The notes below the pieces were generated by a model. It had not been told where the DNA came from and did not search any database. It was given only the letters and a program-made list of their open reading frames with translations. This document shows positions 1 through 12,270 of a DNA stretch of 64,000 nt, piece by piece. This stretch comes from Lumbricus rubellus (taxonomy: Eukaryota > Annelida > Clitellata > Crassiclitellata > Lumbricidae), in assembly GCA_945859605.1 (NCBI GenBank), contig OX243815.1, forward strand, positions 32,036,118-32,100,117. Direction: 5' to 3'. The position numbers and the translations under genes are program-made. Each line of letters starts with the position of its first letter. The first letter of the stretch is position 1.

Positions 1-89
1 NNNNNNNNNNNNNNNNNNNNNNNNNNNNNNNNNNNNNNNNNNNNNNNNNNNNNNNNNNNNNNNNNNNNNNNNNNNNNNNNNNNNNNNNN
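1..89. other. Assembly gap (run of N)
   Basis: The first 89 positions are all N, so the window starts next to a scaffold gap and any gene reaching in from the left is cut off. Confidence 0.99.
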
Positions 90-521
90 CAGATGCACAA
101 TACAATAACAACAACATCAGCAGCCACAGCAGCAGCAGCAGCATTTATTGCCACATCATAAGTAAGCATCTCATTCATCTTCGGCCATTGACCAATCGCG
201 GAAACGTGTAGGCCTACCTCGAAATTCCGACGATGCCGATTCACGTTGTTTCTGTCTGTCTGTCTGTCTATCTGTTTGTATGCCTGCCTCTGTCTCTGTC
301 TGTCTCTCTGTGTCTGTCTCTGTCCCTTTCTCTCGCAAAATTTAATAGGCTGCGTCTAGTAAACTCACAAGTGAATGATTTTATGTAGCCAGTGTATCTA
401 TAGATCAAACTGGTTTATGAATTCAAACTGAGGACGAGGCACGGGCTTAAATTTATGAAACAGCAGACAATGTAACTACGTTGCATACAATGTCATGTCT
501 TGCAATTGTTATCTGCTACAG

Positions 522-965
522 GCTACTTCTCTCAGCGGAATGACTGGTGAAGAAATACGAGACGGAGGTGAAGAAAGAGCGGGAACTGACTTCTTAGATG
601 TTGTTATGCTTTGGAAAAAATCATCCGACAAGGTCGACCTGTCTATGACTCTTCTCACGAGACCGTCACGTCATCGTCATCGTCATCGTCGTTGTCGATC
701 CCTCTATACACGCTGTTGGTGTAGGGCTGCTAGGTTCGAACCCAACGCCATCTGGTTCACCGTCGCCATCTATTGTGACAATGGTCAATATATTATATAT
801 AAGACTACTGCATCTGTCAATCTCGACAGCCCAACTAATGCTAAACTAACTGTCACTCAACTTCTTCGTCCGACAAATAAGGAGAAACGTAGTCATGCAG
901 TGACCGCTGAATCATGCATGAACAGAATGATGAAAAAGAGGATGACTAGGATATGGATGATATAG
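522..965 (+). CDS. Weak candidate terminal exon, unknown protein
   Basis: A frame stays open from a possible acceptor (CTGCTACAG before position 522) to the stop ending at 965. Its first 50 codons look protein-like, with mixed charged residues (GEEIRDGGEERAG, then DFLDVVMLWKKSSDKVDL). After that it runs into a His/Arg-rich stretch encoded by a CATCGT repeat, and the rest reads like non-coding DNA. I recognise no family. If real it would be the last exon of a gene starting in or left of the assembly gap. It could equally be a chance open frame. Confidence 0.18.
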   Translation, partial: ATSLSGMTGEEIRDGGEERAGTDFLDVVMLWKKSSDKVDLSMTLLTRPSRHRHRHRRCRSLYTRCWCRAARFEPNAIWFTVAIYCDNGQYIIYKTTASVNLDSPTNAKLTVTQLLRPTNKEKRSHAVTAESCMNRMMKKRMTRIWMI

Positions 966-2098
966 GGCCTATGATTCAAATACATGAACGCAATGACAAT
1001 GAACAGACAAGGAAAGTGATAGACCTACGAATAAAACGGAGGATGAACATTACCCTATACCAGCAATGTCATGCATGGGCATTAGGTATTGTCCCATTAC
1101 ATGGGCTTCATGTGTCGACAGTGTATTGGCTTCTGTTGTCATTGTTGTAAGAAGCTGTTCATGTTTATCCAGCGATAAAACTTGTTGCGATTATAATAAG
1201 CCAAACTGTGCTGAAAAATCTCTAATGAAACACCGTTAAAGCCTATGTATAGAGCGCATTAGCGTAATTGAAAGTATTTTAAAAAACTAGCCAAATACCA
1301 ACTACCGGTATAGGCTATTCTTGTTTCTACCATAGCCGTTTCAACCGTAAGTTGTTAATAATGAAGTCGTAGATCTAAGAAAAGTAAAAGATTGAACGCT
1401 GCTTATTAATTCTCGTAGAAATCTCTCCAAAATCAAATCTCCTCTATAATAATTATAAGCTTAAAAATGAAAGCAAAATCGACTTTGACACATCTTTCAA
1501 AATGTAATCACTGTTTCCGTCGCAACTACTAGGCATCTAAGGCGCCGACTATTGATATTGTGGCCATCATTATTTGCATCGTTTCGTAGTTTAATCTCTT
1601 CATTCGACGTTATGCATTTTTTGTGTCATGCGTTGTGATATATATTTTCATTAATTAAATATTGACGTAATGTATCGTAAGACGGCTAATTATATATTTT
1701 ATGTCGGTAGCCTTTGACCTAATTATATATTTATGTCGGTAACCTTTGACCTCTCCCCATATTTTGAGGAATATTAAGTCTCTGCGACTCAGGTGTTGAA
1801 TGAAGAAACCAATATTAAGTTGGAGTAGAGACAGTCACGTGATTGAAGAGGATTCGAATCCTATTAACAGCGATCGTTCGTTGTGTTGACATCAAGCTGA
1901 CCGAACGACGATGTGCAATAATGCATTTGCTGATGAAACGAATAAAAAGAACCTATTGACTGATGGACGATGATGGAAAATCAAAGACGAAATGGATGAC
2001 CCTTGAGTCCTTGACCTATGCGTTGGATGCAATTTGTAAAATAAATCATATTTTTGTTGTTGTCTTTACGTTCTCTGTATGCTGATCATGCAGCTGAT

Positions 2099-2181
2099 GG
2101 TTGTGGTGGTGGTGGTGGTGGTGGTGGTGGTGGTGGTGGTGGTGGTGGTGGTGGTGGTGGTGGTGGTGGTGGTGGTGGTAG
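2099..2181. repeat. (GGT)n microsatellite
   Basis: Uninterrupted GGT/GTG trinucleotide repeat of about 80 bases, followed by degenerate copies to about 2,203. Confidence 0.95.
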
Positions 2182-3273
2182 TGGTAGTGGGTGGTGGTAG
2201 TGGTAAAATAATTCCAACTATTTGGATTCTAAAATTCTGAACTTCTAAGATCCGAATCTGTTGAATACAAAAATTATCAGATGCTGCTTCAAGCAACCAA
2301 ACCGATAATTATAGCAATCTGAATTTGCAATTTATCGGTAATGAAAAACACTAATGATAATGATTTGACTGAATTGCTCTTAGGCCTAATTTAATACTAA
2401 ACGTATAGGTGGTTGATTAAGAAGGACATCTGCAGCTAGGAATTAGGAACTGTGTTGCGAAGGAAAGAATGACGGAAATAAAAGAAAATGGGTGGATGGA
2501 AGGGGAAGAAAGAAATGAAGGATGTGAATATGTTTGGACGGATGGTAGGAAAGAGGGAAAGAAAAAGGAAAGAAGAAAAGATCCGAAAGAAGAACGAAAA
2601 AGAAACAAGAAGGAAGGAAAGAACACTGAAATGTACTATATACTACTGGAACGCTGATAGCCTATGAAAGTTCGGATTATCGCTCACTAAGGGAAAGACA
2701 ATGTTTCATTAGAGCAAATCCCAGAATTCTCTGAGGCAAATCCCAGAATTCTCTGGGGAAACTCCCAGAATTCCTAGCGGCAAACCATAGTAAAAGATAG
2801 GCGTCACAACACTTCGCTTTAAAACACAAATTTCTCAGCAATGATACACAATTGTTCAAAACCAGCTTAGGGTTTTTGAGTTGAATGACATACAAAACAA
2901 TCAACTTAACTGTATTTAGCGGCCACTGACAAGATTTTTTTTAAATTACCTTCAAAGTTGATGAATTTAACATGGGTTTAGATAGGAACAAGCACACGCT
3001 GCCATATTAGCGTAAGTCGCGACTGATTCGCCGTCGGCCATGGACCACTATTAATACGAAGCGTTACTCATCCAGCTAATATAGGCTAATACATATCAAT
3101 GGGAAAGAAGAACTGAAGGGAAATGGAAGGAAAGAAAGCAAAAGGAAGAAAATGAAAAGAAAGAAGGAAAGAAAGAAGGTGTCCATAGATGGCATAGAGT
3201 AATTATAACATGAGTGGCGTGACGAGTAAAGCAGCAAACAGGAAGCGTGGTCGATTGCCGCAACCCTCTCAAA

Positions 3274-3370
3274 CGTCTACTCAGTCTTTCTTTCGCTAGA
3301 TGGCGATGGTGAAATGAGTTGTAGGATTTTATGACGCCTTGCATGGCTGCTGTAAGCGTATGCAGTTAAA
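3274..3370 (+). repeat. Dispersed ~100-bp repeat, copy 1
   Basis: Related to segments at 13,739-13,842 and 17,526-17,620. All three share a TTCGCTAGATGG-like core and, about 50 bases later, a GCCTTGCATGGCTG-like core. The copies are diverged, so this is an old interspersed family with no coding capacity. Confidence 0.6.
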
Positions 3371-3477
3371 TTCGACTCCTGCAAATAACTTTCGATCATC
3401 CGTCCTTTACTGATTGAAGTCATCTTTCTTTTGTTGGAATACGACACTAAATTAAAATAATAATACTAATACTAATA

Positions 3478-3594
<117 letters not shown>

Positions 3595-4118
3595 GTAATC
3601 ACTACTAGTGCTGCTGCTGCTGCTACTACTACTACAAATATTAAGAAAAAGAAAGGGAAGAACGAGCGACAAAGTAAAGTAGGATATGAAGGAAAGGAAG
3701 AGGATCGAAAGAAAAAGGAAGAAGAGCAGACGAATGGGGTGGGGGAGGGGGGTCGGAACGAGAGATGAAACGAAGGAAAGAACGAAAAAAGGGAATAACA
3801 AAGGAAGGAACAGACAGAGTAGCCTACAATATATCATCAATGATAATTATATGATGAGCCGCTCCCTTTCAAAAGCACGGATCCTTTAAAGACACCACGA
3901 CACCAAGACAACTACGCACGGATAGTAAAAGAGCATGTCATGCGGGTCGTCATAATCCTGTGTGGGATTCGACGGTGATAGACAGACACCCTTGCACCAT
4001 CATACAGCCAGGCCACGGAATCGATGGCGGGCCCAGCAGCCGTGATCACCACGGAAAGGAAAAATGAAATGCACCTTTAAATTTCATTTTTTTGTGCCTC
4101 CATCTTTTCAGACATCAG

Positions 4119-4154
4119 TAGTGCAGGCAGGATCTGCAATAATTACAAAGCAGT
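4119..4154. repeat. 36-bp direct repeat, copy 1
   Basis: This 36-base segment, beginning GTAGTGCAGG and ending TTACAAAGCAG, recurs perfectly at 4,490-4,525. The two copies lie about 370 bases apart in the same orientation. They may bracket a small insertion or be a local duplication; the DNA between them shows no coding sequence. Confidence 0.75.
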
Positions 4155-4489
4155 TAACACCATTGACCTAAACTTTTGTAAGATTCAGCTAGCATGGCGC
4201 AATCTACCGTATTATCTACGAGTGATCTGAGAGAGACTTGTTTCTTGTTGCAACGGCTTTAACTATTCAGCGGTTCAATTCGTTTGCGTTTCAAGACACT
4301 TTATAGCCGAGCCAGACCATGCGAGGGAGGCTTAATAAAATCGACTCTTTTTTATTATAATTCTGAACAATAGCCAATGCTTCCATTGTTAATTGTGGGC
4401 TACTGTCAGTAACATAATTATGTTGAAGATGTTGATTATAATATTCGAAGAGTATAGGGCTAGAGCCTAGAAGAGACGGCTCATTGAAT

Positions 4490-4525
4490 TGTAGTGCAGG
4501 CAGGATCTGCAATAATTACAAAGCA
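4490..4525. repeat. 36-bp direct repeat, copy 2
   Basis: Perfect second copy of the repeat at 4,119-4,154. Confidence 0.75.
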
Positions 4526-5420
4526 GACAATTATTTGAGATCTGCCGCAGAAAATTATATGAGAGATAGGATAGCAACGGAGTCAGCTGCATGAACTCAT
4601 CAGGTGATGACGAGCTTTAGATCACATCGTTTTTATATATTCAAGTATTCATTCTATGTAGCCTGTTCTAGTCTGTTCTGTTTTTATTCTATTCTGTTCT
4701 ATTCTATTCTGTTCTGTTTTAAAACAAATTCTATTCTGTTTTATTCTATTCCATTCTGTTCTGTTCTAGCCTGAATATGCATTTATCTAAATTGTATTGG
4801 TGTTTGCCATGCTGTTGGTATATTTCACTGTTGACCGTCTTGAAATTGCTACAAGTAAAATGGGAATTTATAATATGTCATAGGAGAAATTCAAGTCAAT
4901 AGAAGACTAAGGATGAAGAGAAGACATTAGTGTCTGGTGCTGAACCATTTTTTATAATGAGAAGCGATATGACCTGGAATATGAAACCAGACAGAAGCTA
5001 TAGCCTTAGCTGCACATCGATCAATACCACGCAGGGGATCCATGTGGCTCACATGGAGATGGAAGGCGAATGAGGAGGAGGAGGAGGAGGAGGAGGAGAG
5101 GGAGGAGGAGGAGAGGGAGGAGGAGGAGGACAGTGGTGGAGAAAGGAAGGAGGAGATGGGGAAAGATAGAGGCAGAGGTTAAAGAGAGGATAACGAGATA
5201 AATTAGAAGAAGAATAGGGTGAATATTATGTTCGGAAGGACTCTCTGACCAATTGCAGGTAGAATAGAAACATCAAGGTATTGATTGGAAATCATTAGAC
5301 ATCAACGCCTTCGAAATATTTTGATCTTATGCGGATGAGGCAGAATAGGAAATCCCCTTGTGAATGAATTACATAAGGAGAATGACGATGGAGGGATAAA
5401 TGCAGGGAGAGAATATAAAG

Positions 5421-5612
<192 letters not shown>

Positions 5613-5935
5613 TCGAGCAATTGCTGTATACATGCGGCGGTGGCGTTGGGTGAGAGGTGGCGTTGGGTGAGAGGTGGCAGCAGCGATGGTTGCACCAAAT
5701 ATATTCATGCATCTCCTGCATGAGGCTGCAGCAGCCAAGATTATGCGCAGTTGCTGCAGCAGCAGCAGTCTTCCATCCAGAGATGTATCGATCTGATTTG
5801 CCTTTCTTCTCTTCCACTTATTTCTTTCCTTCCATCCGTTCGTTCATTTAGCGAGGCATTCACAGAGGAGACTTCATCCGTCATTGGCAAACGGAAAACA
5901 TATATAGAAAGCGATTCAGTTAATCATTTGGCGCT

Positions 5936-6032
5936 CAATCGGTCTTAATCGGTCTTAATCAGTCTTAATCAGTCTTACTCAGTCTTATATCAGTCTTAGA
6001 TCAGTCTTAATCAGTCCTAGATCAGTCTATCG
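5936..6032 (+). repeat. Decamer tandem array upstream of the stress-protein start
   Basis: About nine imperfect copies of a 9-11-base unit like AATCAGTCTT run up to 50 bases before the ATG at 6,083. The array lies in the likely 5' UTR or promoter of the universal stress protein gene. Regulatory function is unknown. Confidence 0.8.
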
Positions 6033-6082
6033 ATAGAAGACAGACGAACGAAGTTACAAAGGTAAAGCATAATTATATAACG

Positions 6083-7519
6083 ATGAGTGGCATATCTGGT
6101 GCTGCGTCGTCATCTTCGTCCTTAGATTCAGTGGCATTGTCATCAGCATTTGCAGCAGCAGCTGTGGCAGGACAACAGATGACGACCGCAGAAGGTAGTC
6201 ATCTGCAGCAGCAGCCGAAGAGAGACCACGAAGTTGTTCTGATTGCCGTTGATGCGAGCATACAAGCAGAGGAAGCGTTTGACTGTACGTAATAATATTC
6301 TACTTCTGGTTCTCTGCCCCTAGGCAGGTTCGGCTGTCCAATGTCGCCACTCATCCCTCCGCTGGGCCTTCTCCTTTAGTCTTTGGTAACCGATCCTCTT
6401 CATCAGCGTGTCCAGCAACATCTGTCGTGGTCTTCCTCTTGTTCGTTTCCCCTCCATTTTTTAGTAATACTATAATAATATAATATTATAATATAATAAT
6501 ATGATACACTCGACTGATGATGCGTTTGCTATACATGTAGTTGTATATCTGACGAAACTAGAAACTATTATAGTAATCGAAAAGTATAGAACAGTCGTAT
6601 GCATTGGCAATGATTGGTGGGCATAGCAGTAGAGTTACCGGTACCGTTGTCATTCTTCTTCTTCTGGTTCTCTGCCCCTAGGCAGGTTCGGCTGTCCAAT
6701 GTCGCCACTCTTCCCTCCGCTGGACATTCTCCTTTAGTCTCTGGTATCTGTGTTCCGTCCCGCTGATCCTTGCCAGCAACGTGTCCAGCAGCATCTGTCG
6801 TGGTCTTCCTCTTGTTCTTTTCTCCTCCATTTTCCTTCTATCACCGTTTTTACCAGTTTGTCTCCTCTTAGCGTATGCCCTATCCATTTCTTTTGTCTTT
6901 CTCTGATTGTTTTTATCATTGTTCTTTCCTCTCCTACCCTTTCCAACACTTCCTCGTTTGTTCTGTGTTCCGTCCAGCTGATCTTTTCTATTCTTCTTCA
7001 AGTCCACATTTCAACCGCTTCGATTTTCTTTATGTCTTCTTTTCTCATGGTCCAGGTGTCATTGCATTCATTCTAAACATAAGATGTATCGTTATTATCA
7101 TTCGCTCTCTGTAGGCTACCTGATTGCGATGTGTGTATCAGTTTTTGTCATCAATAAACGAATATAATGATGATGATGACGACGACGATGATGATGATGA
7201 TGCTATTTATTAGATATTATGTCAGCGATTAAGTTTAGGTCCCGCAAAAGGTAAGGTCTTGGAAGGTGTCTTCAGAGACGTTGTTCAGACAGATCAACTA
7301 TAACAATTATAGTGTGGACATCGCGACAATAAGCACTAACTGTCTGAGATGTATGCTGCTCTATCAAAAGATTGTAGACCGATTTGATACTATCACCACG
7401 TTTGTCGTGAATTTATATTGAAGTTATCTTGCGACTTACTGCATCAACTAAGCCTACTCTACTTCTGCTGCTGCTGCTGCTGCTAAAACAGCAGCAGCAG
7501 CAACAACAGCAGTTGCAAT

Positions 7520-7618
<99 letters not shown>

Positions 7619-7624
7619 AAATAG

Positions 7625-7681
<57 letters not shown>

Positions 7682-7687
7682 AAATAG

Positions 7688-7777
<90 letters not shown>

Positions 7778-9773
7778 AGCTGCTGCTACTAGCCTACTAT
7801 ACTACTGACTCTATTGCTACTACTCCATTTACTATACTACTACTACTATTGTATGGTCTGTTGCTTTGTGGTTTTCATTCTGGCTAAGTTTGCGATAGGT
7901 TTCGGGTTCAAATCCTGGACAAACCGATTGTTTCATGTAAATGTAGTTGGTATATTCAAATAACGACTAGTTACGTGTAGTGACTTAGGCCTTATGATTA
8001 GACTAAAGGATGTCAATTAAAAGGTAACCTGATTATTATTATTATGCAACCTTTGATTAATCATTAAATGCAGAACCAGCGTTGACTCTGCATTTCAGGG
8101 TACTACGAGAACTTGCATAGACCTAAGAACGAAGTAATTTGTGTTCATGGGATTGAAGTGGATACGATGCCAACAGATGCTAGTAAGTGATGATCTGAAC
8201 ATCATCGACGTCTTTTAACCCAATAAAATAATAACCAAATAAATCAGACAGAAAACACATCAAATAGACGACTAATCATTCTCATCCAGTCGCTCATTTA
8301 ATTAGTAATTTATTAATTGTTAATAATTATTAATAATAATGATTAAGTTCATCGCTTATTTGATGTTCGCTCGTTTCTTCATTTTATTCAGTTTTCAATG
8401 GATGATTAAATAAATTATTCGTCTTGATATAACTCATTCACTCATTCGTTCATTCGTTCATTCATTCAATAACTCATTCACTCATTCGTTCATTCATTCA
8501 TTTAGTCGTTAGAAGCAGACGGAAACTTTACATCGACGTTAAGAAAGACGTCAACGGGCTGAAGAGTAAGGAAATGGTGCGGAGTAAGGAAAAGGTGGCA
8601 AGAGGGGAGCTGGAAAGAGGGAGATATACTGAGAGAGAAAAAGAGAGACAGACAGACACAGACAGACACGGACAGAGAGAGAGAGAGAGAGGGACAGACA
8701 GAGACTAACAGAGACACACAAACAGACAGACAAGAAGTGAATTGAAAGAACGTGTAGGCCTAACTGTTGTAACAGTATTCAGTCACCGAGAGTTTATTGA
8801 TTTTACAGCCTGGGATGAGACAATGGACATCGCGATTTCCAAGAAGAAAGAACTCGAAGCCAAATTCAAATTTAAATTGCGACAGAAAGGGGTCAGTTTT
8901 GCCGTTGTACATGTACATTGTAGCGAGCATCATAATTATTCATGCAGTCACATATAGTATAGACTTGTCTACATAGGCGTACGGGAGGTTTCAGAAGTGG
9001 GGGGCAAAGTTTGAACTTCTGCCCGAAAAATTTATCCGGCCAAAGAAGTTGACGACCTTTTTTTAGTCGTCCGGGACTGTTTTTGCCCGAAAAACCAACT
9101 TGCCCGAAAGTTGACGACCTTTTTTTAAAGTTGTCCAGGACTATTTTTGCCCGAAAAATCAGACTTGCCCGAAAGTTGGGGGGCATTTGCCCCTCTGGAC
9201 CCCCGCCTCGTACGCCTATGCTTGTCCATTTGCTAATCACATAGGCCTATACTATAGTGTCGAAGTCCCACAAAGAATATTCTGTTTGTCTTGTGAATTG
9301 CAAGAGGTGCAAGTGCTAATATACATGTATAGCTCCAGCAGTATTGGTGAAGCCTATATAAATTTGATTAACTTCACTTGTGCCAGTTGCAACCTTAAAA
9401 AGCTAAGCGCAAGTCTAACACTGAAGAATCCCGCAGTATTGCATAGCTACTAAATATAATTAAACGACCTGAAAAAATTGTACAGATAATTATAATTTCC
9501 GACGATTTTGATGTTTGATTGTTTCTAAGATAAATATAGTTTCTGCTGTTTGATTTGTGTTCTAATTTAAATCAAAAGATAACCGGTCGAGTTCTGTCGG
9601 AGTTCGAGTGTCCGAAGGACTACATCGTTGAAATGGCGACGAAACTGAGTTCGTCGTATATCGTCATGGGAACGAGAGGAATGGGAAAACTGCGACGAAC
9701 GATCTTAGGAAGCGTCAGTGGTTACGTCATGCATCATGCGCACTGCCCCGTCGTTGTTTATAAATCCAAGTGA
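6083..9773 (+). CDS. Universal stress protein (USP/UspA family), ATP-binding type
   Basis: Four exons: 6083-6284, 8099-8182, 8809-8906 and 9579-9773, joining in phases 1, 1 and 0 to give about 192 residues. USP proteins are small cytosolic alpha/beta nucleotide-binding proteins linked to stress responses in bacteria, plants and many invertebrates; vertebrates lack them. Residues 1-48 are a low-complexity Ser/Ala/Gln-rich extension not typical of the family. The first beta strand, VVLIAVDASIQAEEAFD, follows. The C-terminal half has IVMGTRGMG and ILGSVSGYV, fitting the G-2X-G-9X-G-S nucleotide-binding signature (G159, G162, G172, S173), so ATP binding is likely. The HHAHCPVVVY ending is also family-typical. 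The third exon is ended at GTT|GTACAT because that keeps the fourth strand (GVSFAV) in register; an earlier GTCAGT donor would delete it. The start is the first ATG in frame after the decamer array. Intron 1 holds LINE remnants and a long (ACT)n repeat; intron 3 holds a MITE. Confidence 0.9.
6302..6458 (-). mobile_element. LINE ORF2 3'-end fragment, copy 1
   Basis: About 155 bases nearly matching 6,661-6,815 (shared landmarks CTCTGCCCCTAGGCAGG and TCCGCTGG). It lies in intron 1 of the stress-protein gene, with the element antisense to it. Confidence 0.7.
6656..7076 (-). mobile_element. Non-LTR retrotransposon ORF2 C-terminal remnant
   Basis: The minus strand encodes a peptide with WIGHTLRG, then KRTRGRPRQMLLD, then LKENVQRREEWRHWTAEP. 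This Lys/Arg-rich order (GHxLR, GRPR, REEWR) is typical of the extreme C terminus of reverse transcriptases of non-LTR elements. The frame shifts between two overlapping frames, so the copy is dead. It lies in intron 1 of the stress-protein gene. Confidence 0.75.
7510..7757. repeat. (ACT)n microsatellite
   Basis: Nearly 250 bases of ACT/CTA trinucleotides, broken twice by ACAAATAGT and flanked by CTG/CAG tracts. It lies within intron 1 of the stress-protein gene; the poly-Leu frame across it is an artefact. Confidence 0.95.
8972..9220. mobile_element. hAT-like MITE, CATAGGCGTA family, copy 1
   Basis: A 249-base non-coding element with inverted ends CATAGGCGTA / TACGCCTATG. Its interior repeats TTGCCCGAAA and GACGACCTTTTTTT. 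The flanks CTTGTCTA and CTTGTCCA form an 8-base target duplication with one mismatch, as made by hAT transposases. It sits in intron 3 of the stress-protein gene. A second copy is at 60,564-60,853. Confidence 0.85.
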
Positions 9774-9780
9774 CCAAACA

Positions 9781-9786
9781 AATAAA
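9781..9786 (+). terminator. Poly(A) signal of the stress-protein gene
   Basis: AATAAA begins only 8 bases after the TGA stop codon (9,771-9,773), implying a 3' UTR of a few dozen bases. Confidence 0.65.
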
Positions 9787-9789
9787 ATA

Positions 9790-12169
9790 GAGTGTTAGAC
9801 AGATCGAACGCCTGACTGCTTGACTGCTGACCAGTGTGAGAATTGTGGAATAAAAACTGGGGCCCGTGGGGGTTGGACTATGATCCACTTGGAAATGGCG
9901 TGTGAAAAACAGTTTCTTATGGGGCTCTAAGAAAGACTGGGGTTTGAAGCCCCAACCCATCTCAGCAATTCTCACCCTGCTGCTGATTGACTGGTTGAAT
10001 GACTGATTAGACTAACTGACTGACAGACAGACTGAAGTGGATAATGAACACAGGCGAAGAGACAACAGAAAGAACGAATAAAATCTTTGCAGACATGCTT
10101 TTCTGACAAGAAGGCACGATTCGCCAATTGTCAGTTGAGGTTGGCGCTGTCTGCAGCGTCAAACCAACAATTGAAGCATGTGTAAGCCTGGGACACGAGT
10201 CACAAGACATTAATTCCACCCGAAAACCCCCGGACAAAACCCCCGGACAAAAACCCCGGACAAACCCACCATGATGAAAAAATTCTCGCCATATAGAAGT
10301 CGGATTGAGGCAAATTACTTTTACTTTAAATAGAAGCTGGATTGATGAAAATGTTCTTGATTAAGTTAGAGCTGGATTGATTAAAATGTTCTTGCTTAGG
10401 CCTAATTCGGAACTGGATTGATGAAAATGCTCTTGCTTAAATTGGAGATGGATCGATGAAAAATAATTGTTTTTTGAACAGAGGTTTTATATTAAAAAAC
10501 AATTATTGATATGTAAATAGAACCTGGACTGATGACACGAATTTTCGCATCGCAAACTGGACAAAGCGCAGTAGAGGGGTGGTTAATGTCCTGTTTTTTC
10601 GTCCTAGGATAAATGGGGGGGGGGGCTTTTCATCGTTCTTTTTTGTCCGGGTTTGTCCGTGGCTTTTTGTCCACGGGGCGTTAACGTCTAATGCCCGTAG
10701 GCCTAGGTCTTATGCATAATACTTAGGCTAGTCTATGTATGAGCAAAGACTATCTTGAAAACTGGGAAAGATCTTCACAATTCAGGAATATACATAATGC
10801 TTATGTGGTATGTAAGCTTACTGAACAAGACTATAAGAGATTAAGAGTCCCTTTTGCTATGACCATAATTCTCTGATGTTTTCATTAAAATGCGCTGGCC
10901 CCGCAGTTGGAATAATTTTGACCAATGCATGCCTCTCACCTTACCTATCTAATCTTAAATATCATCTCGGTCGCTCTTTAAAATTAAACTCCGGTCTCAT
11001 CTTATCGCTCAGATTGTATAGTTCTCATTAAATTAATCAGACTTAGTTAGCTAGTTAGCCCAATAATTATGCTTTATTGTAACTTGTGTTATTACCAACT
11101 CTGCAAACATTTATTTCATTGTTACAGATGACCCACTAGCGGAACCACGTTCCTTAGAGCTGTAGTTCTTTGATCGATTGTTGCTAGTCTTTTTTCTACT
11201 ATAATTGTTTCTCGATGTCATAATTATATGTTGTATGGATTCAATAAAGTTTATGGTTATGTTAATGATATATGAGTTGTTGGTTAACAATAAACGCTAT
11301 AGGCCTCTAAGTAGTGATTGATTGTCAGGTGTATTGCGCAAGTCACAGATCCGGCTTCTGCTGTCAGATCTCAGCTGGTGTTGATCTTGGTACCAGCAGT
11401 CGTAGATCGAGTCAGAGATACACGAATTAAATCAGGGTATATTAAATTTTGTATTCTCAGCTGTTGAGAAACTCATCCGAGATCAGAGGATCATTTTATT
11501 AAGGTCTTGGTCTCCAGTGCACTAGAGTTCGTCTTTAAAAAGTCTTGGTCTTGATCTTGAAACTCATAGTCTTGGTCTTGGTCTTGATCTTGAACTTCAA
11601 AGTCCAAGCTTGCAAGACCAGGGCCGGTCAATAGAGCAGTTATCAATCAGAGTCTAATTCCTGACGGGTTAAAGATCGACGAATTTCCAACGGGAATTCC
11701 AAATTAGAGTACGGTAGCAGCAGAGTTGGGGCGATCTTCATTTGAATTTCTTGTACTATAGTCTAATCTTGATGATTGGGTGTGTGTATAATGTCCTATA
11801 CCTATATCAGAACTAAAATGGAAGAAACCCATTTAGACTGGTCAACACAAAAACATAATATGACACCTCAACTTTACTCCAACAAAGCTGCGAAAGATAT
11901 AAAACTGTTTATTGCTTATAGAAAACGAGACCTAGCCTACTTCTTTGTACTAGGCCTACTGTAAACTGTCAACTAAGTTAAATTCCACTCATGGTGGACA
12001 TTAGGCCACCACATTAGCAATAATCAATATTTATTGGAATCAGTGACGTATACATGACCTTGAAATAATTTCTCGTTACAACCGACTATAGTACTAGCCT
12101 ACCACGTACTTTGCGGAGTCACTTAGGTTCCGAGTTTCACTAAATTTTCGCATCTGAGATCCAATTAAA
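9790..12169. other. Intergenic stretch, mostly repeat-derived
   Basis: No gene recognised. It contains the element described at 10,209-10,682 and a run of GTCTTGGTCTTG-like motifs near 11,505-11,620. Confidence 0.6.
10209..10682. mobile_element. Element with CCCCGGACAAA ends and an internal tandem array
   Basis: The left edge carries three copies of a CCCCCGGACAAAA-like unit, and the right edge carries the complement (TTTGTCCGGGTTTGTCC). In between, a unit containing GAAGCTGGATTGATGAAAAT recurs four or five times with about 55-base spacing. The same unit appears on the other strand at 24,200-24,320. No coding sequence and no clear target duplication, so the class is unresolved. Confidence 0.6.
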
Positions 12170-12270
12170 TCGGACGCGTTAGCAGCATTCAAGTCAGCAG
12201 AAAGTCCTATAAACACAAATTTTGTGTTTATAGGACTTTCTGCTGACTTGAATGCTGCTAACGCGTCCGA
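12170..12270. repeat. Perfect 101-bp inverted repeat (50-base arms, 1-base spacer)
   Basis: Positions 12,170-12,219 are the exact reverse complement of 12,221-12,270, around a single T at 12,220. The pairing stops sharply outside these limits. A transcript would fold into a 50-bp perfect hairpin. I see no element ends or target duplication. Confidence 0.9.

Noticed and set aside
7429..7887. Poly-leucine open frame
   Set aside because: Translation of the (ACT)n microsatellite within an intron.
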